Shown piece after piece: positions 1 to 6,600 of a DNA stretch of 13,714 nt. The translations under genes and the position numbers were made by a program. Numbering within the stretch: the stretch's first letter is position 1; every line of letters begins with the position of its first letter. This DNA comes from JBHHZM01 sp046758065 (lineage in GTDB: Bacteria > Pseudomonadota > Alphaproteobacteria > JAAXGF01): positions 1 to 13,714 of the forward strand of contig JBHHZM010000083.1 of the NCBI GenBank assembly GCA_046758065.1. The letters run 5' to 3'. The notes under the pieces were generated by a model. That model was not told the DNA's origin. It was given only the letters and a program-made list of their open reading frames with translations, and did no database searches.

Positions 1-175
1 TAGAACCATTCTGACGGAGCGCATTTGCGACAAGGTCAAGGGGTTTGGCGCCGCCCATACCAGGAGGTACGGGCCAGCCAAAGCCCGCAGGATTTGGCGC
101 CAATGCGCCCGTCCCTTCGGGTTTCCGGGCGGCGGACGCCCGCGGTGTCGGCGCGCTTGCCCGATGTTCCCGCAT
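1..175 (-). CDS. Possible 5' part of an unknown gene, running off the left edge
   Basis: The minus strand is open from an ATG at 175 to the window edge (about 58 codons) and continues beyond it. The deduced N-terminus is rich in Pro, Gly and Ala; from a second in-frame ATG at 58 it reads M-G-G-A-K-P-L-D-L-V-A-N-A-L-R-Q-N-G-S, which looks like ordinary amphipathic protein. An AGGAGG-like sequence lies 13 bases upstream of the ATG at 175, a rather long spacing; the ATG at 58 has no such site. The same DNA is also open on the plus strand (from a TTG at 45), so coding on either strand is unproven. I do not recognise a family. If real, it is divergent from the aminotransferase at 391. Confidence 0.25.
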   Translation of the reverse strand, partial: MREHRASAPTPRASAARKPEGTGALAPNPAGFGWPVPPGMGGAKPLDLVANALRQNGS

Positions 176-292
176 CGCGCCGCGCGCGCCTCCTGGCGGA
201 TCGCCTCGCCGCCCGAGAAACAGAATCGATCCAATCTCATCACATCTCGCTCTAGACTGTCCGTGAGAAGACCGTCACCGTAGGAGCTCCGA

Positions 293-343
293 ATGGACCT
301 GACGCTTCCGGAAAAGATCGTCGCACTCGCGGCTACGAACTGA
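293..343 (+). CDS. Very short ORF (16 codons), possible leader peptide
   Basis: An ATG at 293 lies 6 bases after a good ribosome binding site (TAGGAG, 281-286) and opens a 16-codon frame ending in TGA at 341. The peptide is M-D-L-T-L-P-E-K-I-V-A-L-A-A-T-N. It ends 47 bases before the aminotransferase start and is followed at once by the palindrome GCCGCGCGGC (344-353). It has no run of one amino acid as in classic attenuator leaders, so a regulatory role is only a guess. It could also be a chance ORF or the remnant of a decayed gene. Confidence 0.25.
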   Translation: MDLTLPEKIVALAATN

Positions 344-390
344 GCCGCGCGGCGGCGAACGTTTAAGACCGGATCGGACGGCGCAGATCG

Positions 391-1587
391 ATGCTCAACC
401 CACGGATCGCAACCCTTCCGCCGTCGGCCTTCATGCGCCTCGACGCGCTGACGGACGGAGTTGCGCCGCCCGCCGCGATCGAGGTCATCGACATGTCGGT
501 CGGCGATCCGCGCAACCCGCCGCCCGCGATCGCCGGCGACATCCTTTACGAGCAGCGGGCGCTGTTCGGCCGTTACGCGTCGCCCCGGGGAACGCCCGAA
601 TTTCGCGCCGCGGTCGGTGACTGGATCGGGCGGCACTACGGCCTGCCCGAAGGCATGATCGACCCCGAGCGCCATGTCCTGCCGGTCGCCGGGCTCAAGG
701 AAGGCATGTTCCTGATCGCCCTCGCCGTCGTGCCCGAGCGCAAGGCCGGAGCGGCGCCCGCCGTGCTGATCCCCAATCCGTTCTATCATCCTTACGCCGG
801 CGCGGCGGTCGGGGCGCGCGCCGAGGCGGTGTTCGTCAACGCGTCGGCGGAGAACCGGTTTCTGCCCGATTTTGCGGGCCTCGACGAGGCAACGCTGGCG
901 CGCGCGGCGATGGCCTATCTGTGCTCGCCGGCCAACCCGCAGGGCGTCGCCGCCGACATCGATTATCTTTGTCGTCTCATCGAGCTCGCCCGCGCGCGCG
1001 ATTTCGTCCTCGTCGTCGACGAGTGCTACGCCGAACTCTACACCGGCGCGCGACCCGCCGGCGCACTCGAAGCCTGCGCGCGCCTCGGCGGCAATCTGAG
1101 CAATCTGCTGGTGTTCCACTCGCTGTCGAAGCGTTCGAATCTGCCCGGCCTTCGCTCGGGCTTCGTCGCCGGCGACCCCGATATCCTGAGTCAGTATCTC
1201 AAGCTGCGGAACTACGGCGCCGTCGCCATGCCGCTTCCGGTGCAGGCGGCCTCGGCCGCGCTCTGGCGCGACGCCGCGCATGTCGCGGAGACCCGCGCCT
1301 TTTACATTCGCAACGTCGACGCCGCCGCGCGCATTCTCGGCAACCGTTTCGGCTTCTACCGGCCCGACGGCGGCATGTTCCTGTGGCTCGATGTCGGCGA
1401 CGGGGTGACTGCGGCGCGTCGGCTGTGGTCCGAGGCCGGGGTCAAGGTCATGCCCGGGGCCTTCATGACGCGCGACATCCCCGGCTCCGAGACCGTCGGC
1501 GCGCCTTATATCCGCGTCGCGCTGGTCCACGACTTCGCGACCACCGGCGAAGGTCTCGCGCGTCTCTCCGAGACGCTGGGAGCGTAA
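391..1587 (+). CDS. dapC: Class I/II PLP-dependent aminotransferase, DapC-like
   Basis: A 398-residue fold-type I aminotransferase, the usual length. Visible landmarks are the substrate-loop region VGDPRNPPP (37-45), IPNPFY (127-132), SPANPQG with the PLP-contacting Asn182, VVDECYAE with Asp210 (pairs with the pyridine nitrogen) and Tyr213, and SLSKRSNLPGLRSG with the Schiff-base Lys247 and Arg255. PYIRVALVHD supplies the carboxylate-binding Arg375. The SLSKRSNLPGLRSGFVAGD block and the IPNPFY...NGFLPDL-like stretch are typical of proteobacterial N-succinyldiaminopimelate aminotransferase (DapC). That enzyme makes N-succinyl-LL-2-amino-6-ketopimelate/diaminopimelate precursors of lysine and peptidoglycan in the cytoplasm. 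Neighbouring dap genes are absent, so substrate specificity rests on family resemblance alone. The start is the first in-frame ATG, with only a weak ribosome binding site. Confidence 0.82.
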   Translation: MLNPRIATLPPSAFMRLDALTDGVAPPAAIEVIDMSVGDPRNPPPAIAGDILYEQRALFGRYASPRGTPEFRAAVGDWIGRHYGLPEGMIDPERHVLPVAGLKEGMFLIALAVVPERKAGAAPAVLIPNPFYHPYAGAAVGARAEAVFVNASAENRFLPDFAGLDEATLARAAMAYLCSPANPQGVAADIDYLCRLIELARARDFVLVVDECYAELYTGARPAGALEACARLGGNLSNLLVFHSLSKRSNLPGLRSGFVAGDPDILSQYLKLRNYGAVAMPLPVQAASAALWRDAAHVAETRAFYIRNVDAAARILGNRFGFYRPDGGMFLWLDVGDGVTAARRLWSEAGVKVMPGAFMTRDIPGSETVGAPYIRVALVHDFATTGEGLARLSETLGA

Positions 1588-1635
1588 CCCGGATTTCTCA
1601 CCGCGGTCGCGGCGCCGCCGCATCGCGGATACGAC

Positions 1636-1653
1636 CCTGGTAAAAATTCCAGG
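1636..1653. repeat. Inverted repeat CCTGG-N8-CCAGG
   Basis: The arms CCTGG (1636-1640) and CCAGG (1649-1653) flank the AT-only loop TAAAAATT. It lies 49 bases after the aminotransferase stop and abuts the CtrA-type box directly. The stem is only 5 bp and no T-run follows, so it is a poor terminator. It could be part of an operator, or chance. Confidence 0.35.
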
Positions 1654-1668
1654 TTAACCGGGCGTTAA
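1654..1668. promoter_or_regulatory. Candidate CtrA-binding site (TTAA-N7-TTAA)
   Basis: TTAA at 1654-1657 and TTAA at 1665-1668 are separated by exactly 7 bases (CCGGGCG). This matches the full CtrA response-regulator box known from Caulobacter and other alphaproteobacteria. TTAA is rare in this GC-rich DNA, and I saw no other TTAA-N7-TTAA in the window. It sits about 83-97 bases upstream of the small ORF at 1751, in a non-coding stretch and between inverted repeats, so that ORF pair is the obvious candidate target. Binding is inferred from the motif alone. Confidence 0.5.
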
Positions 1669-1676
1669 GCCGCTTC

Positions 1677-1702
1677 CGGCAATGATGGCGGGGTCATTGC
1701 CG
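1677..1702. repeat. Perfect 9-bp inverted repeat upstream of small ORFs
   Basis: CGGCAATGA (1677-1685) and TCATTGCCG (1694-1702) are perfect reverse complements separated by the 8 bases TGGCGGGG. The moderate GC content of the arms and the two-site geometry resemble an operator for a dimeric regulator; as RNA it would form a hairpin with an 8-base loop. It begins 8 bases after the CtrA-type box. There is no T-tract, so termination is unlikely. Confidence 0.45.
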
Positions 1703-1713
1703 CAAAGCGTGGG

Positions 1714-1735
1714 CCGCCGCGGACGCCCGCGGCGG
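1714..1735. repeat. Perfect 9-bp GC-rich hairpin just before small ORF
   Basis: CCGCCGCGG (1714-1722) and CCGCGGCGG (1727-1735) are perfect reverse complements around the 4-base loop ACGC. The hairpin ends 15 bases before the ATG at 1751. As RNA it would be a very stable stem in the 5' leader, possibly limiting translation or ending antisense transcription. No T-run follows it on the plus strand. Confidence 0.4.
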
Positions 1736-1750
1736 TCGGAACAAGGACCA

Positions 1751-1999
1751 ATGCCGGGATATCCAGAGCCGTTACGCCGCCCCCTCCACGAAGTGGTTTC
1801 GCCTATTCCGGACCGGCAGCCGCCACTCGTCGCCGGCGTCCCCCTCGGCGTTCGCCGCGAATGCTGCGCCGAAGCCGACTGGTTCGGCGCCAAATCCTTC
1901 GGCGACACGGATGCGGCCGCCCGGCAGCCGGGGTCCGGATCGCTGTGGGCGCGGATCATTCGCCGTCTGGCGCGCGGCGACGGTGGGACGGGGCCGTGA
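1751..1999 (+). CDS. Small hypothetical protein A (82 aa)
   Basis: I do not recognise this product. The 82-residue frame has strong G/C third positions like the genuine genes around it. It is Pro-rich at the start (MPGYPEPLRRPLHEV), has a Cys-Cys pair in the middle and ends in a basic amphipathic stretch, SLWARIIRRLARG. The ATG at 1751 follows AAGGA at a short spacing; in-frame ATGs at 1682 and 1685 overlap the inverted repeat at 1677-1702 and lack a ribosome binding site, so 1751 is preferred. Its stop overlaps the GTG start of the next ORF (GTGA), which suggests translational coupling. The upstream region carries a CtrA-type box and hairpins. A rival 180-codon minus-strand frame over this stretch looks like a shadow. 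Confidence 0.45.
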   Translation: MPGYPEPLRRPLHEVVSPIPDRQPPLVAGVPLGVRRECCAEADWFGAKSFGDTDAAARQPGSGSLWARIIRRLARGDGGTGP

Positions 2000-2226
2000 T
2001 CGCCCGCAATGCCCGTCGCGCTTCCAACGCGGCGGCGCGGCGCAACGTCGATGCGCTTTGCGAATTGTTGCGCGCGGCGATCGCGCGCGAATGCCGAAGA
2101 CGCACGGTCGTCGAATTCGTTCCGCCGCTCCGCCCGACGAATCGCAACGCCGCAAAGATCACCGCCGCCGAAGTGGTGACGCTCGCCGCTTATCACCCTG
2201 CCGGAATGACGCGACGCCGCTCGTGA
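1996..2226 (+). CDS. Small basic hypothetical protein B (76 aa)
   Basis: The family is unknown. The frame starts at a GTG sharing bases with the stop of the preceding ORF (GTGA at 1996-1999), the classic geometry of coupled genes. The product is basic and mostly helical-looking in its first half (RNVDALCELLRAAIAREC), followed by RRTVVEFVPPLRP and an A/T/V-rich segment. Codons are strongly G/C-ending, supporting real coding. The same frame stays open upstream to an ATG at 1861, but that part overlaps the preceding ORF and has less natural composition. The overlapping pair recalls small two-gene modules, but nothing seen identifies a toxin, an antitoxin or any other function. Confidence 0.45.
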   Translation: MIARNARRASNAAARRNVDALCELLRAAIARECRRRTVVEFVPPLRPTNRNAAKITAAEVVTLAAYHPAGMTRRRS

Positions 2227-2252
2227 CTTTGGGGGGAAATCCGGACTAAGGG

Positions 2253-2282
2253 TTCACCGTACACCCCGTATTCAATTATACT
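2253..2282 (+). promoter_or_regulatory. Candidate sigma70-type promoter for yqgE-msrA
   Basis: TTCACC (2253-2258, 4/6 match to TTGACA) and TATACT (2277-2282, 5/6 match to TATAAT) are separated by 18 bp in a locally AT-rich patch. Transcription would start near 2289, leaving a leader of about 35 bases before the yqgE ATG. It lies between the stop of the preceding small ORF and yqgE. Confidence 0.5.
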
Positions 2283-2324
2283 CGGGGGCTAAGCGCCGGG
2301 CAAAAGCGGCCGGGAGACACCGGG

Positions 2325-2981
2325 ATGACGGCTGGATCCATGGGGGGCGCATCCAACGGGGCGCCCTCGCGGGCCCTGCGGACGGTTGTCGCCGCCCTCG
2401 TGCTTGCCGCTTCGCTGGCTTGTGCGGACGTCGGTGGGGCTCAGACGCTTTCCGAGCCGGAGAGCCTTGCCGGCCGACTCCTGGTCGCGCTTCCCGAAAT
2501 GCCCGATCCGCGCTTTGCCGAGACCGTGATCTACCTCGTCGAGCACGATTCGACAGGGGCGATGGGGCTGGTCATCAACCGGCCGATGGGCACGCTGCCC
2601 CTCGCCGAGTTGCTCAAGGGACTGAACATCGAAGGCCAGGCCGTCGGCGGCGACATCCGCCTCTATTACGGCGGCCCGGTCGAGAACGGTCAGGGCTTCG
2701 TGCTGCACTCGCCCGATTACGTCGGCAAGGGCACGCGGGTGGTGCCCGATGGCCTGGCGCTGACCGCCGACCCCGAGATCGTGCGCGACATCGCCGCCGG
2801 TGTCGGGCCGAAGCAAAGCCTCTTCGTTTTCGGCTACGCGGGCTGGAGTCCGGGTCAGCTTGAGGCCGAAATCGCCGAAGGCGGCTGGATTACCGTTCCG
2901 GCCGACGACACCTTGGTGTTCGGCGGCGACAACAAGCACAAATGGCGCGATGCCATGGCCCGTCGTTCGATCAATCTATGA
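2325..2981 (+). CDS. yqgE: YqgE/AlgH (DUF179) family protein with predicted signal peptide
   Basis: A 218-residue protein whose C-terminal ~170 residues are a recognisable YqgE/AlgH domain: SLAGRLLVALPEMPDPRFAE (47-66), VIYLVEHD, GAMGLVINRPMG, YYGGPVENGQGFVLHS, and FGYAGWSPGQLEAEI near the end. The biochemical role of the family is unsettled. The N-terminus is unusual: Arg-containing residues 16-19 precede a hydrophobic stretch (TVVAALVLAASLACA) and possible cleavage sites after Ala34 or Gln40, so export is predicted, whereas most family members start close to the domain and are cytoplasmic. A GGGAGA sequence 8 bases upstream supports the ATG at 2325. No well-placed internal start exists near the domain; only an in-frame GTG at 2400 without a ribosome binding site. 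It is probably co-transcribed with msrA, 60 bases downstream. Confidence 0.85.
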   Translation: MTAGSMGGASNGAPSRALRTVVAALVLAASLACADVGGAQTLSEPESLAGRLLVALPEMPDPRFAETVIYLVEHDSTGAMGLVINRPMGTLPLAELLKGLNIEGQAVGGDIRLYYGGPVENGQGFVLHSPDYVGKGTRVVPDGLALTADPEIVRDIAAGVGPKQSLFVFGYAGWSPGQLEAEIAEGGWITVPADDTLVFGGDNKHKWRDAMARRSINL

Positions 2982-3041
2982 AGGCCGGGCTCACCACCGG
3001 GCGCATGACAGTGTCCGGTAACGAATCGAAAGGGTATGAGC

Positions 3042-3509
3042 ATGGAAAAGGCGACATTCGCGGCGGGGTGCTTCTGGGGCGTTGAGGCGGCCTTCCGCCG
3101 GGTCGAGGGTGTGGTCGCGACCGTCGTAGGCTATTCCGGCGGCACGCTCGACGATCCGAGCTACCGCGATGTCTGTTCGGGACGCACCGGTCACGCCGAA
3201 GTGGTCGAGGTCGAGTTCGATCCCGCACGGGTCACCTACGAACGGCTGCTCGACGTTTTCTGGCAGATTCACGATCCGACCTTGCTCAACCGTCAGGGCC
3301 CTGACGTCGGAGAACAGTACCGCTCGGCGATCTTTTGCCATACGCCCGAACAGGAAACTGCGGCGCGCGCCGCCAAGGAAAGGCTCGAGGCGTCGGGCCG
3401 CTTCGCCCGCCCGATCGTCACTGAAATCGCGCCGGCAGGCCGATTCTGGCGCGCCGAGGCATATCACCAGCAATACCTCGAGAAACGCGGTCGGACCTTC
3501 GGTCGCTGA
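3042..3509 (+). CDS. msrA: Peptide-methionine (S)-S-oxide reductase MsrA
   Basis: A 155-residue single-domain MsrA, which reduces methionine-S-sulfoxide in proteins. The catalytic motif GCFWG carries the nucleophile Cys10. Also visible are GYSGG (30-34), GRTGHAE with the conserved acid Glu53, DPT, GEQYRSAIF (90-98) and FWRAEAYHQQYL near the C-terminus. The C-terminal resolving cysteines of longer MsrAs (as in E. coli) are absent: the chain ends a few residues after the YHQQYLEK segment. The other cysteines are Cys45 and Cys99, so recycling may use one of these or act directly on the catalytic Cys. AAAGGG lies 7 bases before the ATG at 3042; an in-frame ATG at 3036 is too close to that site. 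It is likely in one transcript with yqgE. Confidence 0.93.
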   Translation: MEKATFAAGCFWGVEAAFRRVEGVVATVVGYSGGTLDDPSYRDVCSGRTGHAEVVEVEFDPARVTYERLLDVFWQIHDPTLLNRQGPDVGEQYRSAIFCHTPEQETAARAAKERLEASGRFARPIVTEIAPAGRFWRAEAYHQQYLEKRGRTFGR

Positions 3510-3547
3510 CGCGAGCCTGTTCCGCGCGGCGCCCGGCTTATCCCACC

Positions 3548-3584
3548 GTTAATTCATTAATAACGTCAAACAGTTCTAATAAAC
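3548..3584 (+). promoter_or_regulatory. AT-rich island, probable promoter of the large coiled-coil gene
   Basis: About 36 bases are almost free of GC in otherwise GC-rich DNA, with TTAA at 3549 and 3557, TAATAA at 3577-3582 as a possible -10, and only a weak -35 (TTCATT) 18 bases upstream of it. Short arms CGTTA and TAACG (3547-3551 and 3561-3565) form an inverted repeat. It lies after msrA and about 110 bases before the preferred ATG at 3694. The exact promoter elements are uncertain. The two TTAA tetramers are 4 bases apart, so this is not a canonical CtrA box. Confidence 0.4.
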
Positions 3585-3693
3585 CGGGCGAGTCGGAGTT
3601 CGTCTAGACGCGCTCAAAACCGGCGGTGTCCGGCCGTCAGACGACGTGCGAGGCAGGCCCCTCGGAGCACGGCGCCGAGCTATTGACGAGGCC

Positions 3694-6600
3694 ATGGTCG
3701 ACCAGCTTTTTGTGATCCCGAGCACAGACGGGAGCGATGATGAGCCCACGTCTGCCGACGCCGGTGCCGGTGCGCCGGACGCCCACCGCGATATCGAAGC
3801 GGTTGGTGGGCCGATCGGCGTTCCGATCGACCTCGTCGGGCCGCTCGAGGACATCGATATCAATCAGATTCACGGCGTTCCCCAGATGCGCGAGCTGGGC
3901 GATCGCGTCAAGCATGTCTTCAAGGTCGAAGGCGTGCCGTCCGGCGCGGCGCTCTCTGCGGGGGTCGACAAGGGGAACGGTTCGTGGTCGCTGACCGCCG
4001 ACGAGATCAAAAACCTCAGCTTCATCCCGGCCGAGGGCGAGCACGGCGAGTACGCGCTACTGGTCCGCGCGCTGGCCATCGCCATGGACGGCTCGCACAC
4101 CGCGACCACGGTCGGCCACTTCAACGTCGACGTCGACGCGCGCGCCGAAACCCTGGAGCGGCTCGAGGAGGAACGCCGCGCGGCCTGGCGGCAGGCCGAG
4201 GAAGAACGCCGTCTCGGCGGGGCCGAGGCGCAGCGCCAAGCCGAGGAAGAACGCCGGCGCTATCTCGAGGAGGCGCGGCGCAAGGCCGAAGAAGAACAGC
4301 GGCGCGTCGTCGAGGCGGCGCGGCGCAAGGCCGAAGAGGATCAGCGTCGCATCGTCGAGCAAGCGCGGCGCAAGGCCGAGGAGGAACAGCGCCTTGCCGT
4401 CGAGGAGGCGCGCCGCAGGGCGCAAGAGGAACATCAACGGGTTCTCGAGGAGGTCCAGCGTAAAGCCGCAGAAGAACAGCGCCGCATCATCGAAGAGGCC
4501 CGTCGCAAGGCCGAGGAGGCGCAGCGCCTGGCCGTAGCGGAGGCGAGGCACAAGGTCGAGGAGGAGCAGCGCAAGGTCATCGAAGCAACGCGTCGCCAGG
4601 CCAGCGACGAACAGCGCCGGATCGCCGAGGAAGCGGCCCGCAAGGCCGACGAAGAACAGCGTCGGATTATCGAGGAGACCAGGCGCAAGGCCGAAGCAGA
4701 ACAGCACCGGGCGGTCGAGGAGGCGAAGCGCAAGGCCGAAGAGGAGCAGCGCCGCGTCGTCGAGGAAGCGCGGCGCAAGACCGAGGAAGAGCAGCGGCGT
4801 ATTCTTGAGGAGATGCGCGGCAAGGTCGAGGCCGAGCGCGTTCAGGCAGTGAAAGAAGCGCGTCGCATGGCCGAATCCGAGCAGTTCGAGGCGACCGAGA
4901 AGGCGAAGAGCAAGGCCGCCGAGGAACAGCGTAGGGCGTTCGAGGAAGCGCGGCGCAGAGCCGAGGAGGAGAGTATCCGGGCGGTCGAGGAGGCGCGCCG
5001 CCAGGCCGAGGAGGAACAGCGCCGCATTCTCGATGAGGTGCGCCAAAAGTCGGAGGAGGAACAGCGCCGCATTCGCGACGAGACGCGCCGCCAGGCCGAA
5101 GAGGAAAAACGCCGCATTGTCGAAGATGCTCGCCGCCAGGCCGAACAGGAACGCCGCCAGGCGGTCGAGGAAGCGAAGCGGCAGATCGCCGAAAAGGAAC
5201 GCGAGGCTTTGGTCGCGGCGCGGCGCAAGGCCGAAGAGGAAGAGCGCCTCGCGTTGGCGGCGGCGAAGGAAAAGATCGAACGGGAGCGTCGCCAGGCGAT
5301 CGAGGACGCGCGCAACCGGGCCGCCGAGGAGCGGCGTCGCGTGATCGAGGCGACGGAGCGCGAGGCGATCGAGAAACGCCGACGCTCCTCGGTCGAGATG
5401 AAGACGGAGATCGAAGCGCAAAAGCGTCTCGCGTTGGCGGCGGTGAAGGAAAAGATCGAACGGGAGCACCGTCAGGCGATCGAGGACGTGAAGCGCAAGG
5501 CGGAGAAGGAGCAGCATCGCGTCATCGCGGAGGCCAAGCGCAAAGCCGAGGAGGAAAGACTCCGCGTCGTCGAGGAGGCGAAACGCACGGCCGAAGAAGA
5601 GGTGCGCCGCGCCATCGAACAGACGCGGCACAAGGCCGAGGACGAACAGCGGCTCGCCGCGGCGGCGGTGCGCCAGCAGATCGAAGAAGAACAAAAACGT
5701 TTGATCGCGGAAGCGCAACGCAAGGCCGAGGAAGAGCAGCGCGCCACGATCGAGCAGGCGCGAAAGAGAACCGAGGAGGAACAGCTGCGTGCGGTCGAGG
5801 AAGCACGCAAGAAAATAGAGATCGAGAAGTGGGTCGCAGTCGAAGCGGCGCGGCGCAAGGTCGACGAGGAGCAGCGCCAGGCGATCGAAGAAGCGAAACG
5901 CAAGGCCGAGGAAGAGCAGCGCCAGGTTATCGAAAAGGCGAAGCGTCGGGCTGCGGAAGAACAGGCCCGCGCGGTGGAAGAAGCGCGGCGCAAGGCCGAG
6001 GAGGAGCAAAGCTGGGCGATCGAGGCGGTGCGGGCGAAAATCGAGGAAGAACGCCGCCGTGCCGTCGAGGAGGCGATGCGCAAGGCCGAGGAGGAGCAGC
6101 GCCGCGCGGTCGAAGCGGTGCGAAAAAAGGTCGAGGCGGAGCAGCAACGGGCGATTGAGGAGGCGAAACGCAAGGTCGAGGAGGAGCAGCGCCGGATCCT
6201 CGAAGAGGCCCGACTCAAAGGCGAGACGGAGCAGCGCCGGGCAGTCGACAAAATCAGAAAGGAGATCGAGGCGGAGCAGCATCGCGCTATCGCGGAGACG
6301 AAGCGCAAGGCCGAGGAGGAAAGACTCCGCGTCGTCGAGGAGGCGCAGCGCAAGGCGGAGGAGGAGCAAAGCCGGGCGATCGAAGCGGCGCGCGCGAGAA
6401 TCGAGGAAGAGCGCTGCCGCACCGTCGAGACCGCGATTGAAGCCGTCGAGGCCGAACGTCTTGCGGCGGAACGCGAAGCCAAGCAACGTGTGCAGCGGGA
6501 AATCCGGCGGGCCGGGATGCAGGCCGACTGGAAGGCCGCGGCGATCGCCCACGCCAAGCGGCAGCTTGCGGCCGAGGAGCAGCGCAAGGCCGAGGAGGAA

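Larger units (their letters stand above)
4171..6510 (+). repeat. 52 in-frame 45-base repeats coding a 15-residue helical unit
   Basis: Aligned by hand, residues 160-939 of the large protein split into 52 units of exactly 15 residues with no insertion or deletion. The consensus is A-(V/I)-E-E-A-(R/K)-R-K-A-E-E-E-Q-R-R. Hydrophobic or small residues recur at positions 1/2, 5 and 9, with Gln/Arg at 13, giving 15 residues in 4 turns (3.75 per turn). The first two units (4171-4260) are divergent but in phase, and the phase is lost after unit 52. Glu at 3/4 and 10-12 faces Arg/Lys at 7/8 and 14/15 at i+4 spacing, as in stable single helices. DNA copies are degenerate, so most duplications are old. 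Confidence 0.9.

Noticed and set aside
41..102. Near-repeat GGGTTTGGCGCC / GGATTTGGCGCC at 41 and 91
   Set aside because: Only two short imperfect copies with no further structure; likely chance in GC-rich DNA.
1654..2196. A 180-codon minus-strand frame over the small ORFs
   Set aside because: Composition is Arg/Ser/Gly-rich without natural segments, and it would end inside the CtrA-type box. The two plus-strand ORFs have better codon patterns and coupling, though the choice is not proven.
3549..3560. TTAA...TTAA at 3549 and 3557 as a CtrA box
   Set aside because: The spacing is 4 rather than 7 bases, so it does not fit the CtrA consensus.
4171..6510. 45-base tandem repeats as a CRISPR or minisatellite array
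   Set aside because: The repeats are degenerate at the DNA level, have no spacers and keep a continuous reading frame; the conserved unit is at the protein level.
4057..6552. An 831-codon open frame on the minus strand inside the repeat gene
   Set aside because: It is the reverse complement of GAG/GAA/CGC/GCG-rich repeat codons, which cannot easily yield stops in that frame. The peptide is a Leu/Phe/Arg low-complexity mirror of the repeat with no domain logic, and the plus-strand protein has recognisable domains at both ends.
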